The notes: generated from the sequence alone by a model not told the origin. Counted from the stretch's first letter, positions 16,858 through 25,637 are shown. The stretch: DNA of 34,788 bases from an uncultured beta proteobacterium (GCA_903885665.1 CAISJL010000040.1:1-34788), one strand, 5' to 3'. Translations and numbers: made by a program.

Positions 16858-17826
16858 TTATTGTTGAATTGAGATTTTGGCGTTACGAATCAATTGTGAC
16901 CAGCGTGTGGTTTCGTGTGCGAAATAGGCATCGGCTTCGTGAGTGGTGCCACCCATAGGAGACATGCCATTGCTTGCTAAGCGCTCTTTTAATGGGGCTC
17001 CTTTTAATTGCAGATTAATTTCAGCATTCCATTTTTGGGCAATTGTTGCGGACATTTTGCGAGGAGCGAACAAGGCATACCAGACAATGGCTTCGTAAGT
17101 TGGCACGCCAGCTTCGGCTATTGTGGGTATGTCAGGTGCAAATTCGCTTCGGGTGGTGCTGGTGACACCTAAGCCTCGTAATCGGCCACTTTTTACATGC
17201 GGTAGCAAAGAGCCCAAAGGGTTAAAAGTGCCATTCACTTGCCCCGCAACCAAGTCAGTAATGACTGGGCCGCCGCCTTTGTAGGGTATGTGGGTCAGGT
17301 CGACTTTGGTTAAGGATTTAAATAGCTCCATAGATAAGTGGGTGGATGATCCGGTCCCGGCAGATGCAAATGTAAGACCACCAGGTTTCGCCCGTGCCAT
17401 GTCAATGAGTTCTCGCACAGAGCGGGCAGCAACGCTGGAGTTTACTGCGAGCAAGTTTGGCACTTGCGAGATTAAGATGACGGCACTGAGCGCTTTAATA
17501 GGGCTAAATGTCATATTGGGGTAAAAGCTAGGATTGGTCGCTATCGTACCGGTATTGCACAAAAGGGTATGCCCGTCAGCTTGAGCGCGAGCAACAATTT
17601 CTGTACCGATGTTAGTCCCAGCACCGGGACGGTTGTCTACAATAAAGACTTGACCCCAAGCCTCGGTCATTCGCTGAGCGACGGCTCGGCAAACAAAATC
17701 AACACTACCACCAGGGGTGAATGGATTAACTAAGCGTACTGGTCGCGCGGGATAGGGCGCTGTTGTAGCTTGCACGACGGTACACCAAGTCAGTGCTACG
17801 GCGAAAATGAGTTGGCTTAAATTCAT
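16858..17826 (-). CDS. Bug/TctC-family periplasmic solute receptor (copy 5)
   Basis: A 322-residue receptor. The ATG at 17826 is preferred to a GTG two codons earlier; neither has a strong ribosome site, suggesting coupling to the upstream dioxygenase gene. The signal peptide ends near residue 21 (VVQATTAP). The mature protein has VRLVNPFTPGGSVDFVCR, FIVDNRPGAGTNIGTE, QADGHTLL (His for Tyr in DGYTL), HIPYKGGGP and WYALFAPRKM. It follows the TauD-type gene by 68 bases on the same strand, so the receptor probably serves the dioxygenase substrate. Confidence 0.93.
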   Translation of the reverse strand: MNLSQLIFAVALTWCTVVQATTAPYPARPVRLVNPFTPGGSVDFVCRAVAQRMTEAWGQVFIVDNRPGAGTNIGTEIVARAQADGHTLLCNTGTIATNPSFYPNMTFSPIKALSAVILISQVPNLLAVNSSVAARSVRELIDMARAKPGGLTFASAGTGSSTHLSMELFKSLTKVDLTHIPYKGGGPVITDLVAGQVNGTFNPLGSLLPHVKSGRLRGLGVTSTTRSEFAPDIPTIAEAGVPTYEAIVWYALFAPRKMSATIAQKWNAEINLQLKGAPLKERLASNGMSPMGGTTHEADAYFAHETTRWSQLIRNAKISIQQ

Positions 17827-17894
17827 GAGCACTGGTTAGTTTTGTTTTGCTAGCTGGTGTTTAAAGTATTCTTGAAAATTGTTTAAGTGTTTGA

Positions 17895-18773
17895 TTAATA
17901 AGGTCTATCTCCACGAACTAGCATGCGATATAAGCGCCGTTGTTGGCTGTGGTCATAATCAAATCCTGCCTTATGTAGTGATGCGCGGTTGTCAACAATC
18001 AATAGATCGCCTTTTTGATATTCATGCGCATAACAAAATTCTGGTTGTGTAATCGTGTCAGTAATTTCTTGTAAGAAGTCTTGGGTTTCCTCGGGGGTCA
18101 TACCAATGATTTTTTCGGTTTTACCCTTGTGAAACCATACAGCTTTGGTGCCAGTTTCAGGATGCGTGCGCACTAAGGGCTGGATCGTCGGTAGTTTTGT
18201 AGAGGAGAGCTGTGCTTTTAGAACATCAGGATTAGCTATTTTAAATCGAGCGCTACTGAGTAAGGTGTTCTCAGTTTTCATGGGATTGATTTTTTGTTTA
18301 AAATTCTCTGGTAAGGATTCATAAGCAGCACGGGTGTTACACACTGAAGTGGCGCCGCCTTTGTCTGGAACTGCTACTGCATAGAGCATAGTAAATTTAG
18401 GTGGAAACTCTTGGTTGGTGTGATCGGTATGCCATGTGGCGTTTTTTCCAACTTTTGCTGGTTTGCCCTCGCTATCTTTATGGAAGTTATCTAGCACACT
18501 AATCAGCGGGTGCCCATCCACCAAATACCGGCGATTTTGATCTTCCATTAACTCACCAAATATTTCCCCCGCAGCCTGGACTTGCGCTGACGTGAGGTGT
18601 GCCTGATCGCGAATCACCAAAACTACGTTTTCTACAACCGCTGCATGAAGTGCTTTTTTTGTTGCTTCATCGATTGGGCGACTCAAGTCAACACCAGTAA
18701 CAATTGCACCAATGTTGGGTTTAACTTTGGTGACGTTCATACTTTGGCTAGCGCTAGGTAATGAGGCATTCAA
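17895..18773 (-). CDS. TauD/TfdA-family Fe(II)/2-oxoglutarate dioxygenase
   Basis: A 292-residue oxygenase that hydroxylates its substrate using Fe(II), O2 and 2-oxoglutarate. The metal triad is visible: H115 and D117 in WHTDHTN and H267 in ASLHKAGFDYDH, followed by Arg279/Arg283 for the cosubstrate carboxylate. The start is TTG with GAGGAG seven bases upstream; the next ATG is residue 12. N-terminal VTGVDLSRPID is typical of the family. Substrates range from taurine and sulfonates to aryloxyalkanoates, and no assignment is possible. It is first in a two-gene unit with Bug copy 5; the 564 bases upstream hold no gene. Confidence 0.9.
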   Translation of the reverse strand: MNASLPSASQSMNVTKVKPNIGAIVTGVDLSRPIDEATKKALHAAVVENVVLVIRDQAHLTSAQVQAAGEIFGELMEDQNRRYLVDGHPLISVLDNFHKDSEGKPAKVGKNATWHTDHTNQEFPPKFTMLYAVAVPDKGGATSVCNTRAAYESLPENFKQKINPMKTENTLLSSARFKIANPDVLKAQLSSTKLPTIQPLVRTHPETGTKAVWFHKGKTEKIIGMTPEETQDFLQEITDTITQPEFCYAHEYQKGDLLIVDNRASLHKAGFDYDHSQQRRLYRMLVRGDRPY

Positions 18774-19337
18774 TGATATTCTCCTCGGCGTGATAAAACA
18801 AAGATATTGACTTGTGTATTTTTATTGTATTGTGAGTTGTACTGAAAACTCTAATTGTTATCATACACCAGACAATCTGATTTGGTGGATACCGTAGCGC
18901 ATTGGGCTTTAAATGGGTGTAACGGTGCATTATTTTGTATTTTATGTGTTACTTAGGTGTGGTCGATATTCTGTATGTATTTCCCGCAAAGCATCTGATG
19001 TGGTTTGTCAATGAAACGCTAACATGCTGAAATTATTAATCTTTTAATGATATTGATTCATATGAATTAATGTCGAATGCAAAGTGTTTAATCAAGTTTT
19101 TATTCAAAGAACCAAGCGGGTAGCAAGCTCTCAAGCGCCCAACATATGAAACTCATGACAGAGGTATTTTAGGATTTTTAGGTCCGTTTTTTTGGGGTCT
19201 AGATAGTATTCAGTGATCACTTGAAGTTGGCGCTATTAAGTATGATATCTTCGACGGCACGGTTGGGGTGTATGCGTCAATAAGATTATGAGAATTTATT
19301 TTTTGTGTGCCTGATCATATAGGCTAATGAAGAAATT
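18774..19337. other. Long intergenic region (TauD-type / hydrolase, divergent)
   Basis: 564 bases without a credible gene; the longest plus-strand frame I followed by eye, from 18915, is about 33 codons and unrecognised. It holds two exact palindromes, ATTCATATGAAT at 19056-19067 and AGTGATCACT at 19212-19221. It must contain the promoters for both flanking genes. No recognisable RNA gene or coding remnant was seen. Confidence 0.55.
19056..19067. promoter_or_regulatory. Palindrome ATTCATATGAAT
   Basis: Perfect 12-base palindrome about 270 bases before the hydrolase and 280 from the dioxygenase start. Could be an operator; its distance from both genes and the local AT-richness keep confidence low. 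Confidence 0.25.
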
Positions 19338-20474
19338 ATGAAAATTATAGGATTAATACTAGCAATTTGCGCACCGATTTTTAGCGTAAGTGCAGCGTCT
19401 CAAGAGCTGATTACTCGTGTTTTTTTTGTTGAGCATGTATCAACTATTCCGGCTAATCAGGGCCAAACAGTTGGAATTTTTGTTCGTCAAAAAGTTAAAT
19501 CCTCAATGCGTGAACAAAAAGCCCCAGTAGTGTTGTTTGTACATGGAGCAACAGTACCAGGTGTGCCAGATTATGATTTGAATTTTAAAGACTATAACTG
19601 GATGGCCTATTTGGCACGTGCAGGCTTTAATACCTATACCTTGGACTTGAGTGGTTATGGCGGTTCACCCCGTCCTTTAATGGATGACCCATGTAACGTT
19701 GATCCCAAGCAGCAGTCGATTATTATTCCTAGACCTTTGCCGACTGTTTGTGCTGCACACCAAACGAGCCAATTCAATACGATCCACGATGATTGGAAAG
19801 AAATTGATGTTGTTGTTGATTATTTGAGGAAGATCAATAAAGTGAAGCGGATTCACATGATTGGATGGTCTGCAGGTGGACCGCGGGTTGGAGGTTATAT
19901 TTCGCAGCATCCCGAGAAAATTCATCGTGCAATGTTGTATGCACCGAGTCCGCCAATTGAAGGTCCAATCCCAACTACACCGAGTGCAGGTGCTTTAATG
20001 ACCTTACAAACCCGTGATGATTTTGAGCTGAAGCGTTGGGATCCGGATGCGCGTTGTCAGGGGCAGGTTGAGCCTGGTGTGCGTGATGCTGTTTGGAGCG
20101 AAATTATGAAGTGGGATAAGGTTGGTTCGACGTGGGGGCCAGACGGTGTTGGTGTGATGCGAGGGCGTATTGCAACACAGTTTGGTTGGACTGCTGAAAT
20201 GGTGGAAAAGATTAAAACACCTACTGTAGTGATTGTGGGTGAATTTGATCGCTTGGATGAGCGTCGAGTTGTATTTGATAAGATGAAAGTCCCCAATAAA
20301 GTTTTTATTAATGTTTCTTGTGCGTAGCATTTTATGGTCTGGGAGAAACAACATCTCGCCTTGCATCGATCATCTCTAGATTGGTTACTGCATGGCCAAA
20401 TTCAAAATATATCGCGTGGTGAGTTTAGGGTGGATGAGAATGGCAGTTTTAAGCGGGTGTCTAAGCTCCATTAA
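19338..20474 (+). pseudogene. Secreted alpha/beta hydrolase interrupted by an amber codon before the catalytic His
   Basis: An exported alpha/beta hydrolase with a signal peptide to about residue 20, oxyanion region VLFVHGATVPG, nucleophile Ser178 in IGWSAGG and acid Asp304 in VGEFDRLD. The frame stops at TAG (20325-20327) after 329 residues. Without that codon the same frame continues 48 more residues to TAA at 20472-20474, beginning HFMVWEKQHLALHRSSLDWL. That is the canonical catalytic-His segment of this fold, with H331 immediately after the stop. The product as written lacks its third triad residue and cap strand and is presumably inactive. One base change (for example TCG to TAG) explains it. 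A sequencing error or readthrough is also possible. The ribosome site is weak. Confidence 0.85.
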
Positions 20475-20524
20475 ATGATGATGGGGAATATGTTGTTATT
20501 GTTATTTATTTTTTAATATAGATC

Positions 20525-20554
20525 ATTGCTATTGCTATTGCTATTGCTATTGCT
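20525..20554 (+). repeat. Five tandem copies of ATTGCT before the ribosome site
   Basis: A perfect hexanucleotide repeat ending four bases before the AAAGG ribosome site of the small secreted protein. Five exact copies are prone to slippage. Loss or gain would shift leader length and promoter spacing by six bases, which could tune expression of this gene and the overlapping Bug gene. Confidence 0.85.
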
Positions 20555-20569
20555 ATCGAAAGGTTTCTT

Positions 20570-20920
20570 ATGCATTGTATGAATGTATGCCGAATGTTTG
20601 GTTTAACTGTGTTCTTTTGTTTTTCTGGGGTTAGCGGGCATGTCCTCGCAGCAGGCCATATGGAGATGCAATGCAAGGGCAGTAAATCCTATGATGTGAT
20701 CTACGAGGTTAAGTCTAATGTTTTGAAAATGAGCAATCAGTCGGCAGGTAGCATTAAGGTTTTGAAAGTGCAAAACGATTCTGATGGAATTTTGATCTGG
20801 GCAACTGTGCCGGCGATAGGAGGTAATGTAAAGCGTGATGTGCTCATTTTGTTTGGCAAAGAAAAATGGGTTAAGTATTTTTTTGGGAATGGTAGTAATA
20901 CCACAGACAAGTGCGATTAA
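20570..20920 (+). CDS. Small secreted protein of unknown function
   Basis: A 116-residue protein not recognised. It has a signal peptide (hydrophobic MFGLTVFFCFSGV, likely cut near VLAAG, about 33), then a mature domain of about 83 residues with MQCKGSKSYDVIYEVKS, DGILIWATVPAIGG and a C-terminal TTDKCD. The mature part has two cysteines, one near each end, which could form a disulfide in the periplasm. AAAGG lies six bases before the ATG. Its last ten bases overlap the GTG start of Bug copy 6, suggesting translational coupling and a shared role. It sits between a broken exported hydrolase and a receptor, so it may be an accessory of the same uptake unit. Confidence 0.75.
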   Translation: MHCMNVCRMFGLTVFFCFSGVSGHVLAAGHMEMQCKGSKSYDVIYEVKSNVLKMSNQSAGSIKVLKVQNDSDGILIWATVPAIGGNVKRDVLILFGKEKWVKYFFGNGSNTTDKCD

Positions 20921-21879
20921 TTAACGCGGTTCCAATTATAGTTTTTGTTACGAGTTTATTTGGTACGGTACAAATACTAGCTCAATCGTATCCAGCTAAA
21001 CCAGTTCGAATCATTGTGCCTTTTGCGGCAGGTGGAGGCACGGATATTCTTGCTAGAATATTGGCGCAGCGTTATACCGAAAATTTAGGGCAGCCTTTTT
21101 TGGTTGATAATCGTACTGGTGCCAATGGTAATATTGGAGCTGAATTGGTTGCCAAAGCGAATGCTGATGGCGCTACTTTGTTGTTGACTACGAATGTCTT
21201 AACGACTAATCCGTGGTTATATAAAAATATGTCATTTAACGTCGAGCGTGATTTTGCACCAATCACTTTGGCCGGTTCTAGCCCAAACTTATTAGTGATT
21301 CACCCATCATTACCTATTTATAGTGTTAAAGAGTTAATCGCTTTGGCGCGTAAGCGACCAGGTGAGCTAACCATTGCTGGTGCAGGAAATGGTACGCCTT
21401 CACATTTAGCGGGCGAGTTATTTAAGCAGACCGCTCGTGTAGACTTGCTTGCAATTGCTTATAAAGGAACAGGTGCATCATTAAATGATTTAATTGGTGG
21501 CCAAGTCATGATGTCATTTGGTAGCTTGGCAGGTTTGGTTCCAATCGTAAAGTCAGGCCGTATACGTGCACTAGCAGTGAGTAGCTTAAAGCGTAATTTA
21601 ATTTTACCTGAGGTGCCAACTGTAGCAGAGACTTATCCAGGATTCGAGGTGGCAACTTGGTATGGTTTGCTTGCACCTGCACAGACCTCACGCGAGATCA
21701 TTCATCGATTACAGCAAGAAACAGTCAGAGCTTTGAGTCACCCCGAGCTTAAATCAAAATTGGTAGCACAAGGAATTGATGGTAGTGGTATGGATACTTC
21801 ACAATTTACTCATTTAATTAAAAATGATCTTCTGCGTTGGCAAAAAGTCATTCGCGACGGCAATATTAGAGCGGAGTAA
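20911..21879 (+). CDS. Bug/TctC-family periplasmic solute receptor (copy 6)
   Basis: A 322-residue receptor starting at GTG inside the end of the preceding gene; no other start fits the signal peptide (VPIIVFVTSLFGTVQILAQ). The mature part has VRIIVPFAAGGGTDILAR, LVDNRTGANGNIGAE (Thr where nearly all have Pro in DNRPG), ADGATLL (Ala for Tyr), AIAYKGTGAS and WYGLLAPAQTS. Three substitutions at otherwise constant loop positions may alter ligand contacts. It is translated by coupling with the small secreted protein and is transcribed downstream of the broken hydrolase. Confidence 0.92.
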   Translation: MRLINAVPIIVFVTSLFGTVQILAQSYPAKPVRIIVPFAAGGGTDILARILAQRYTENLGQPFLVDNRTGANGNIGAELVAKANADGATLLLTTNVLTTNPWLYKNMSFNVERDFAPITLAGSSPNLLVIHPSLPIYSVKELIALARKRPGELTIAGAGNGTPSHLAGELFKQTARVDLLAIAYKGTGASLNDLIGGQVMMSFGSLAGLVPIVKSGRIRALAVSSLKRNLILPEVPTVAETYPGFEVATWYGLLAPAQTSREIIHRLQQETVRALSHPELKSKLVAQGIDGSGMDTSQFTHLIKNDLLRWQKVIRDGNIRAE

Positions 21880-22041
21880 ATAGGAATTTAAGGTATTTTT
21901 CTGGTGCCATTGAGATTATCATTTGGCGTAATTGACTGATGCTATGGTTCATGGGTAGTAGGCAGGGGTGCTTTGGCTGTGTTGTCGCAGTAGATACCTT
22001 TTTGATTTCTGATTTCAATTTGTTTTATTAATTATTAATTG

Positions 22042-22488
22042 TTAAATATTACGTATTGGTTTATGAGGATTAGCAGGCCCAAGTCCTAGGCGTGGCATAT
22101 CGATTGCTGGGCAGCGATCCATGACAACAGTAAGGCCAGCTGCTTCAGCACGTTTAGCACCTTCTTCATTAATCACGCCAAGTTGCAACCAAACCGATTT
22201 GGCACCAATTGCAATTGCTTCGTCACAAATAGAACCTGCCGCTTCTGAAGTTCTAAAAACATCTACCATATCTATGGGCTCAGGAATGTCCTTGAGTGAT
22301 GCGAAAACGGTTTGTCCTAAGATTTCTTTTTCATTTGGATTGACCGGGATGACTCGGTAGCCACGATCAAGCATATAGTGCATTACTGCATTACTTGCAC
22401 GCTGAGAGTTTGCACTAGCACCTACAAGGGCAATAGTTTTTGTACTAGTCAGTAGCTCGCATATGTCGGCATCGGAATGAATGGGCAT
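22042..22488 (-). CDS. CoA-binding domain protein (YccU-like)
   Basis: A 148-residue single Rossmann domain that binds CoA or a related nucleotide. KTIALVGASANSQRASNAVM (about 17-36) is the binding loop, followed by GYRVIPVNPNEKEILGQ, IDMVDVFRTSEAAG, VWLQLGVINEEG and VVMDRCPAIDMPRL. Length and motifs match the YccU family, the stand-alone relative of the succinyl-CoA synthetase alpha N-domain. AAGGA precedes the ATG by six bases. Cellular role unknown; it is widely conserved. It diverges from the HMG-CoA-lyase-like gene across 422 bases and converges on Bug copy 6. Confidence 0.92.
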   Translation of the reverse strand: MPIHSDADICELLTSTKTIALVGASANSQRASNAVMHYMLDRGYRVIPVNPNEKEILGQTVFASLKDIPEPIDMVDVFRTSEAAGSICDEAIAIGAKSVWLQLGVINEEGAKRAEAAGLTVVMDRCPAIDMPRLGLGPANPHKPIRNI

Positions 22489-22910
22489 GGTGATTCCTTA
22501 GAAAGTATAGCGTTCAGTGGTTGATAATGATTGGTAGTAGTTAATCGTTTGTTATATCCTACTATAAATTAGTACTCTCGCTTTAAGGTAAGCTTTAATA
22601 GGCTAAGTCATTTTCTTATTTAAATTAGAATAATTTAGAGCGCCAATATATAGACTATCAAAGGATTCTTAATAATAGGCAACTACTCATCATTGATGTA
22701 TTTTAACAATGCGCACTGCACAAGTTTAATCTAGTCTATGGTATTCTAAGTCTTCGATTGAAAAATAAAAACTAACAATAACCCTAATTATAAATTATTG
22801 ACCGAGTGAAATTTTTGTATTGAGTCGTGTGCTATGTTTTTGAGCGTTCATTATGCGGATTAACTGTATTTTGTTTTCTTTCTAACCGTGTTCATTTCAA
22901 GGAGTTCAAT
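22489..22910. other. Divergent intergenic region (CoA-binding / lyase)
   Basis: 422 AT-rich bases containing no gene. A long frame enters the lyase gene from 22827, but the 84 bases before the real ATG are not conserved-looking protein. No strong hairpin or operator was seen. It ends with AAGGAG, the ribosome site of the lyase gene. Confidence 0.6.
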
Positions 22911-24077
22911 ATGTCTGGTTATCCAAAAATTGTTCATACAGAAGAAGGTATGCGTGATGGTTTGCAAATTGAAAGTGCTGATATACCTATAGAGTCTAAA
23001 ATTCGGTTGCTTGACGCTTTATCTGAGACTGGTTTGAAAGAAATTAATGTTGGGTCTTTTGTGAGTCCAAAATACACTCCACAAATGGCTAAAATTGATG
23101 AATTACTGAATGGGTTTACCCCTAAGCCAGGTGTTCGATATACCTATACAGCTCTTAATGATAAGGGTATTGAACGTGCAAAAGAATATACCCCGCCTTT
23201 AACCCAACGTGTACATGAGTTCTCTACTCGTGTTGATATGTGTGATGTATTTGCCAAACGCAATACTAATCGGAGTCAAGCGCAGCAGATCGCAACATGG
23301 CCTAAGCAGATCGAAAAGGCTTTGTTGAGGGGTGCAAAAGAAGGTGGAATGACAATTAGTAATGTTTGGGGATCCAATTGGATTGGTGAGGCAACATACG
23401 AACAACATATGTTGATGTTTGATCGAATGTATCAAATGTGGGATGAGGCTGGCATTCCAGTGACAAAGATTGGGTTGGCTGATGCAACAAGTTGGTGTAT
23501 GCCACATCAAGTAGAGCGCACCATTGCAGGGATTAAAGAGCGTTGGCCATCGATCAAAGATTTTAATCTGCACTTACATAATGGTCGAGGTGTAGGACTT
23601 GCTTCAGTATATGCGGCGCTAAAAGTCCTAGATGGTGGTGATACGTTACGCTTGCAAACAACTATAGGTGGAATGGCTGGATGTCCGTACTGCGGTAATG
23701 GTCGTGCTGCAATGATGATTGCTACAGAAGATTTAATGCACATGCTTGAAGAGATGGGGATTTATACCGGCGTTGATTTGTATAAACTGATTGAAGCTGT
23801 ATGGTTGGCAGAAGAAGTGGTTGGACATTCGTTGTACGGGTTTGTCTCTAAAGCTGGTCCTAGACCACGTTATAACAAGCTATATTCTATGGATATGCCG
23901 CATATCGAGACATTAGAACAAGCGAAGCATTTTATTAAAGGGCCAAAGGCTTACGAGGGGGCGCATTCTCCATGGCAAGAGCCTATCACTAGCTTTATGC
24001 GCTCTGAAGCGCCAGGATATAAAGAAAAGCAAGAGAAACTCGCCGCTGCTGCGGAGCAACAGAGTAAGTCAGTGTAA
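22911..24077 (+). CDS. HMG-CoA lyase-like enzyme (DRE-TIM metallolyase)
   Basis: A 388-residue TIM-barrel lyase/synthase of the HMG-CoA lyase group. The ATG at 22911 has AAGGAG six bases upstream and is preferred to a TTG 84 bases earlier. Signature features are HTEEGMRDGLQ (R15-D16), GLADAT, the metal ligands H221 and H223 in NLHLHNGRG, and GGMAGCPYCGNG with Cys258 at the position of the HMG-CoA lyase catalytic cysteine. It is longer than classical HMG-CoA lyase (about 300), with a C-terminal extension from about 300, as in a Burkholderiales paralogue group of unsettled substrate. Likely reaction: cleavage of a 3-hydroxy-3-methyl acyl-CoA. No CoA ligase or transferase lies nearby. Confidence 0.88.
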   Translation: MSGYPKIVHTEEGMRDGLQIESADIPIESKIRLLDALSETGLKEINVGSFVSPKYTPQMAKIDELLNGFTPKPGVRYTYTALNDKGIERAKEYTPPLTQRVHEFSTRVDMCDVFAKRNTNRSQAQQIATWPKQIEKALLRGAKEGGMTISNVWGSNWIGEATYEQHMLMFDRMYQMWDEAGIPVTKIGLADATSWCMPHQVERTIAGIKERWPSIKDFNLHLHNGRGVGLASVYAALKVLDGGDTLRLQTTIGGMAGCPYCGNGRAAMMIATEDLMHMLEEMGIYTGVDLYKLIEAVWLAEEVVGHSLYGFVSKAGPRPRYNKLYSMDMPHIETLEQAKHFIKGPKAYEGAHSPWQEPITSFMRSEAPGYKEKQEKLAAAAEQQSKSV

Positions 24078-24121
24078 TTCGAGGGGCGTATCTCAGAAAG
24101 ATAATACCAGTGTAATATATT

Positions 24122-24160
24122 TCACAATATCTCTTAGTTAAACGCTAAGAGATATTGTGA
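24122..24160. terminator. Bidirectional terminator hairpin
   Basis: CACAATATCTCTTAG pairs perfectly with CTAAGAGATATTGTG around a seven-base loop. It lies between the convergent lyase gene (stop 24077) and MmgE/PrpD copy 2 (stop 24170). There is no strong T-run, but the 15-base-pair stem and position fit. Confidence 0.7.
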
Positions 24161-24169
24161 GTTTGTGAA

Positions 24170-25534
24170 TTAATTGATTAGAGTGTCCATTAGAGTGCTA
24201 GCTTGAGGTAGTTGTTCTAGATTCTCTAGCGCTTTAATAGATTGTTCTACACGATCAGTGTTCAGAGCGCGTAACGCACAACCACGATACTTTTCCAGTA
24301 GTTCATCTCTGTTCATGGGGTTACCAGGACTGCCGCGTACTTTATCGACTTTTTTGGTTAGGGTCCGGCCGTCAGATAATGTGATGGTTACTGGCGCATT
24401 GCGACGAGAAGCAGTGTCATTTCCCCAGTCGTGATGAGAGTGGACATGCACTTTTTCTAATGCAGCGCGCATTGGTTGAGAGTTGCAGTATTCGTCTGAG
24501 AATGAATCTAAGTCAACGCGGCCATCTAAAATCATTGCAGCCAACACATAGTCTAGAGAGAATTTGCCTTGAAACCCTAAAGTAGGTTTATGAAATCGAA
24601 CGGTATTGAGTAAGTCGTGATGTACATCAACTTCTAACTTCTGTATTTGATCAAAGTTGATTTTATTTTCTTCAATGATGCCTCGTGCAGCGTCTAATGC
24701 TCTTAAATTTCCGCCGCAGCAAGGATAGCGCTTTATGGTGAGTCCAGGGTCTACGATTGACCAATGAGAGCCTAGGTTAACTCCAACTTTATCAAGGTTA
24801 TAGTTGCCGGTATCATGAAAGGCAGAGAAGAATCCATAGTCACCTTCCAGGACTTCAGGGTCACCAAAGTAGTCTTTTGCAGCCAGTAATACTGAGGTCA
24901 CACCAGAGCGTGCGGCATTTCCTGCATGTATTCCTTTACCCCAAGTGCCAAAATGTTGTGTTAAGCCCCCCGCATTGGCTGCAGCGAGCCCAATAGCGAC
25001 TGCCATTTGTTTGGGGTTGAGTTTTGCGATACTGCCAGCTGCAGTCGCTGCAGCAATGCAACCATAGAGTGAGGTAGGATGAAAACCACGTCTACGTAAT
25101 TCGGGTTCATATTGGCGACCAGAGGAGGAGGTTCGTTCAAATGCTTCTAGTCCAATGCACACTGCAGTCACTAGTTCAGCACCACTAGAATTAGATTGCT
25201 CAAGCATTGCAAGTGCGGCTGGCAGAATGCAAGCTGTTGGGTGAGAAAACCCGGTATCGTCATAATCTAGTAAATGAGATAGGCAGCCATTTGCCCATGC
25301 TGCTGAGATTGCATTTGTTCTGAAATTATTTAAACCAAACACCCGGGCTTGGGCAGTGCCCCCCTGTTCTTGAGTAAGCGCAATGACTTGTTTACCAGCA
25401 GGCTCAGTGGTTGCTGCTAGACCGACCCCGATGCAGTCAAGTATATGTCGTTTTGTTAAGCTAATAGCTTCGGTGCTGATCTGGTCAATACGTGTTTTGC
25501 TTGCAAATTCAGATAGTATTGCGGTAGCGCCCAT
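24170..25534 (-). CDS. MmgE/PrpD family dehydratase/decarboxylase (copy 2)
   Basis: A 454-residue family member starting at the ATG at 25534 with AGGAG seven bases upstream; an upstream extension to 25609 is not supported. Motifs are SHLLDYDDTGFSHPTA, RRGFHPTSLYG, HFGTWGKGIHAGNAARS and KRYPCCGGNLRALD. Relative to copy 1 it has GFSHP for TMGGHP and GTWGKGIHAG for GTMTKPLHVG, so the substrate pocket probably differs. It follows Bug copy 7 on the same strand after 164 bases that hold an inverted repeat and a possible promoter. Substrate unassigned; a 2-methylcitrate- or aconitate-like acid is the family norm. Confidence 0.91.
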   Translation of the reverse strand: MGATAILSEFASKTRIDQISTEAISLTKRHILDCIGVGLAATTEPAGKQVIALTQEQGGTAQARVFGLNNFRTNAISAAWANGCLSHLLDYDDTGFSHPTACILPAALAMLEQSNSSGAELVTAVCIGLEAFERTSSSGRQYEPELRRRGFHPTSLYGCIAAATAAGSIAKLNPKQMAVAIGLAAANAGGLTQHFGTWGKGIHAGNAARSGVTSVLLAAKDYFGDPEVLEGDYGFFSAFHDTGNYNLDKVGVNLGSHWSIVDPGLTIKRYPCCGGNLRALDAARGIIEENKINFDQIQKLEVDVHHDLLNTVRFHKPTLGFQGKFSLDYVLAAMILDGRVDLDSFSDEYCNSQPMRAALEKVHVHSHHDWGNDTASRRNAPVTITLSDGRTLTKKVDKVRGSPGNPMNRDELLEKYRGCALRALNTDRVEQSIKALENLEQLPQASTLMDTLIN

Positions 25535-25637
25535 CTTGATTCTCCTGGTAATTACTTTACAGCGTTTAATACATTTTAAGTCAGCGTGAGTATTGAGATA
25601 TTTTTTCAAGCTTATTATTGATCATATTATTGTTTTG

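Noticed and set aside
18915-19013. Plus-strand 33-codon frame in the long intergenic region
   Set aside because: Short, no ribosome site and no recognisable features.
20325-20327. TAG as a pyrrolysine codon
   Set aside because: Pyrrolysine use is not expected in Burkholderiales and none of its machinery is in the window. A point mutation, error or ordinary readthrough is simpler.
20004-20366. Antisense frame of 120 codons under the hydrolase
   Set aside because: Composition is typical of a shadow frame and the opposite strand carries clear hydrolase motifs.
20525-20554. Hexanucleotide tract as a CRISPR array
   Set aside because: Contiguous six-base units without spacers; no cas genes anywhere in the window.
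22827-22910. Longer N-terminus for the HMG-CoA-lyase-like protein
   Set aside because: The upstream 28 codons begin at TTG without a ribosome site, while the ATG at 22911 has AAGGAG at ideal spacing and fits the family start.
25535-25609. Longer N-terminus for MmgE/PrpD copy 2
   Set aside because: The extension is basic and unlike the family; the ATG at 25534 has AGGAG seven bases upstream.
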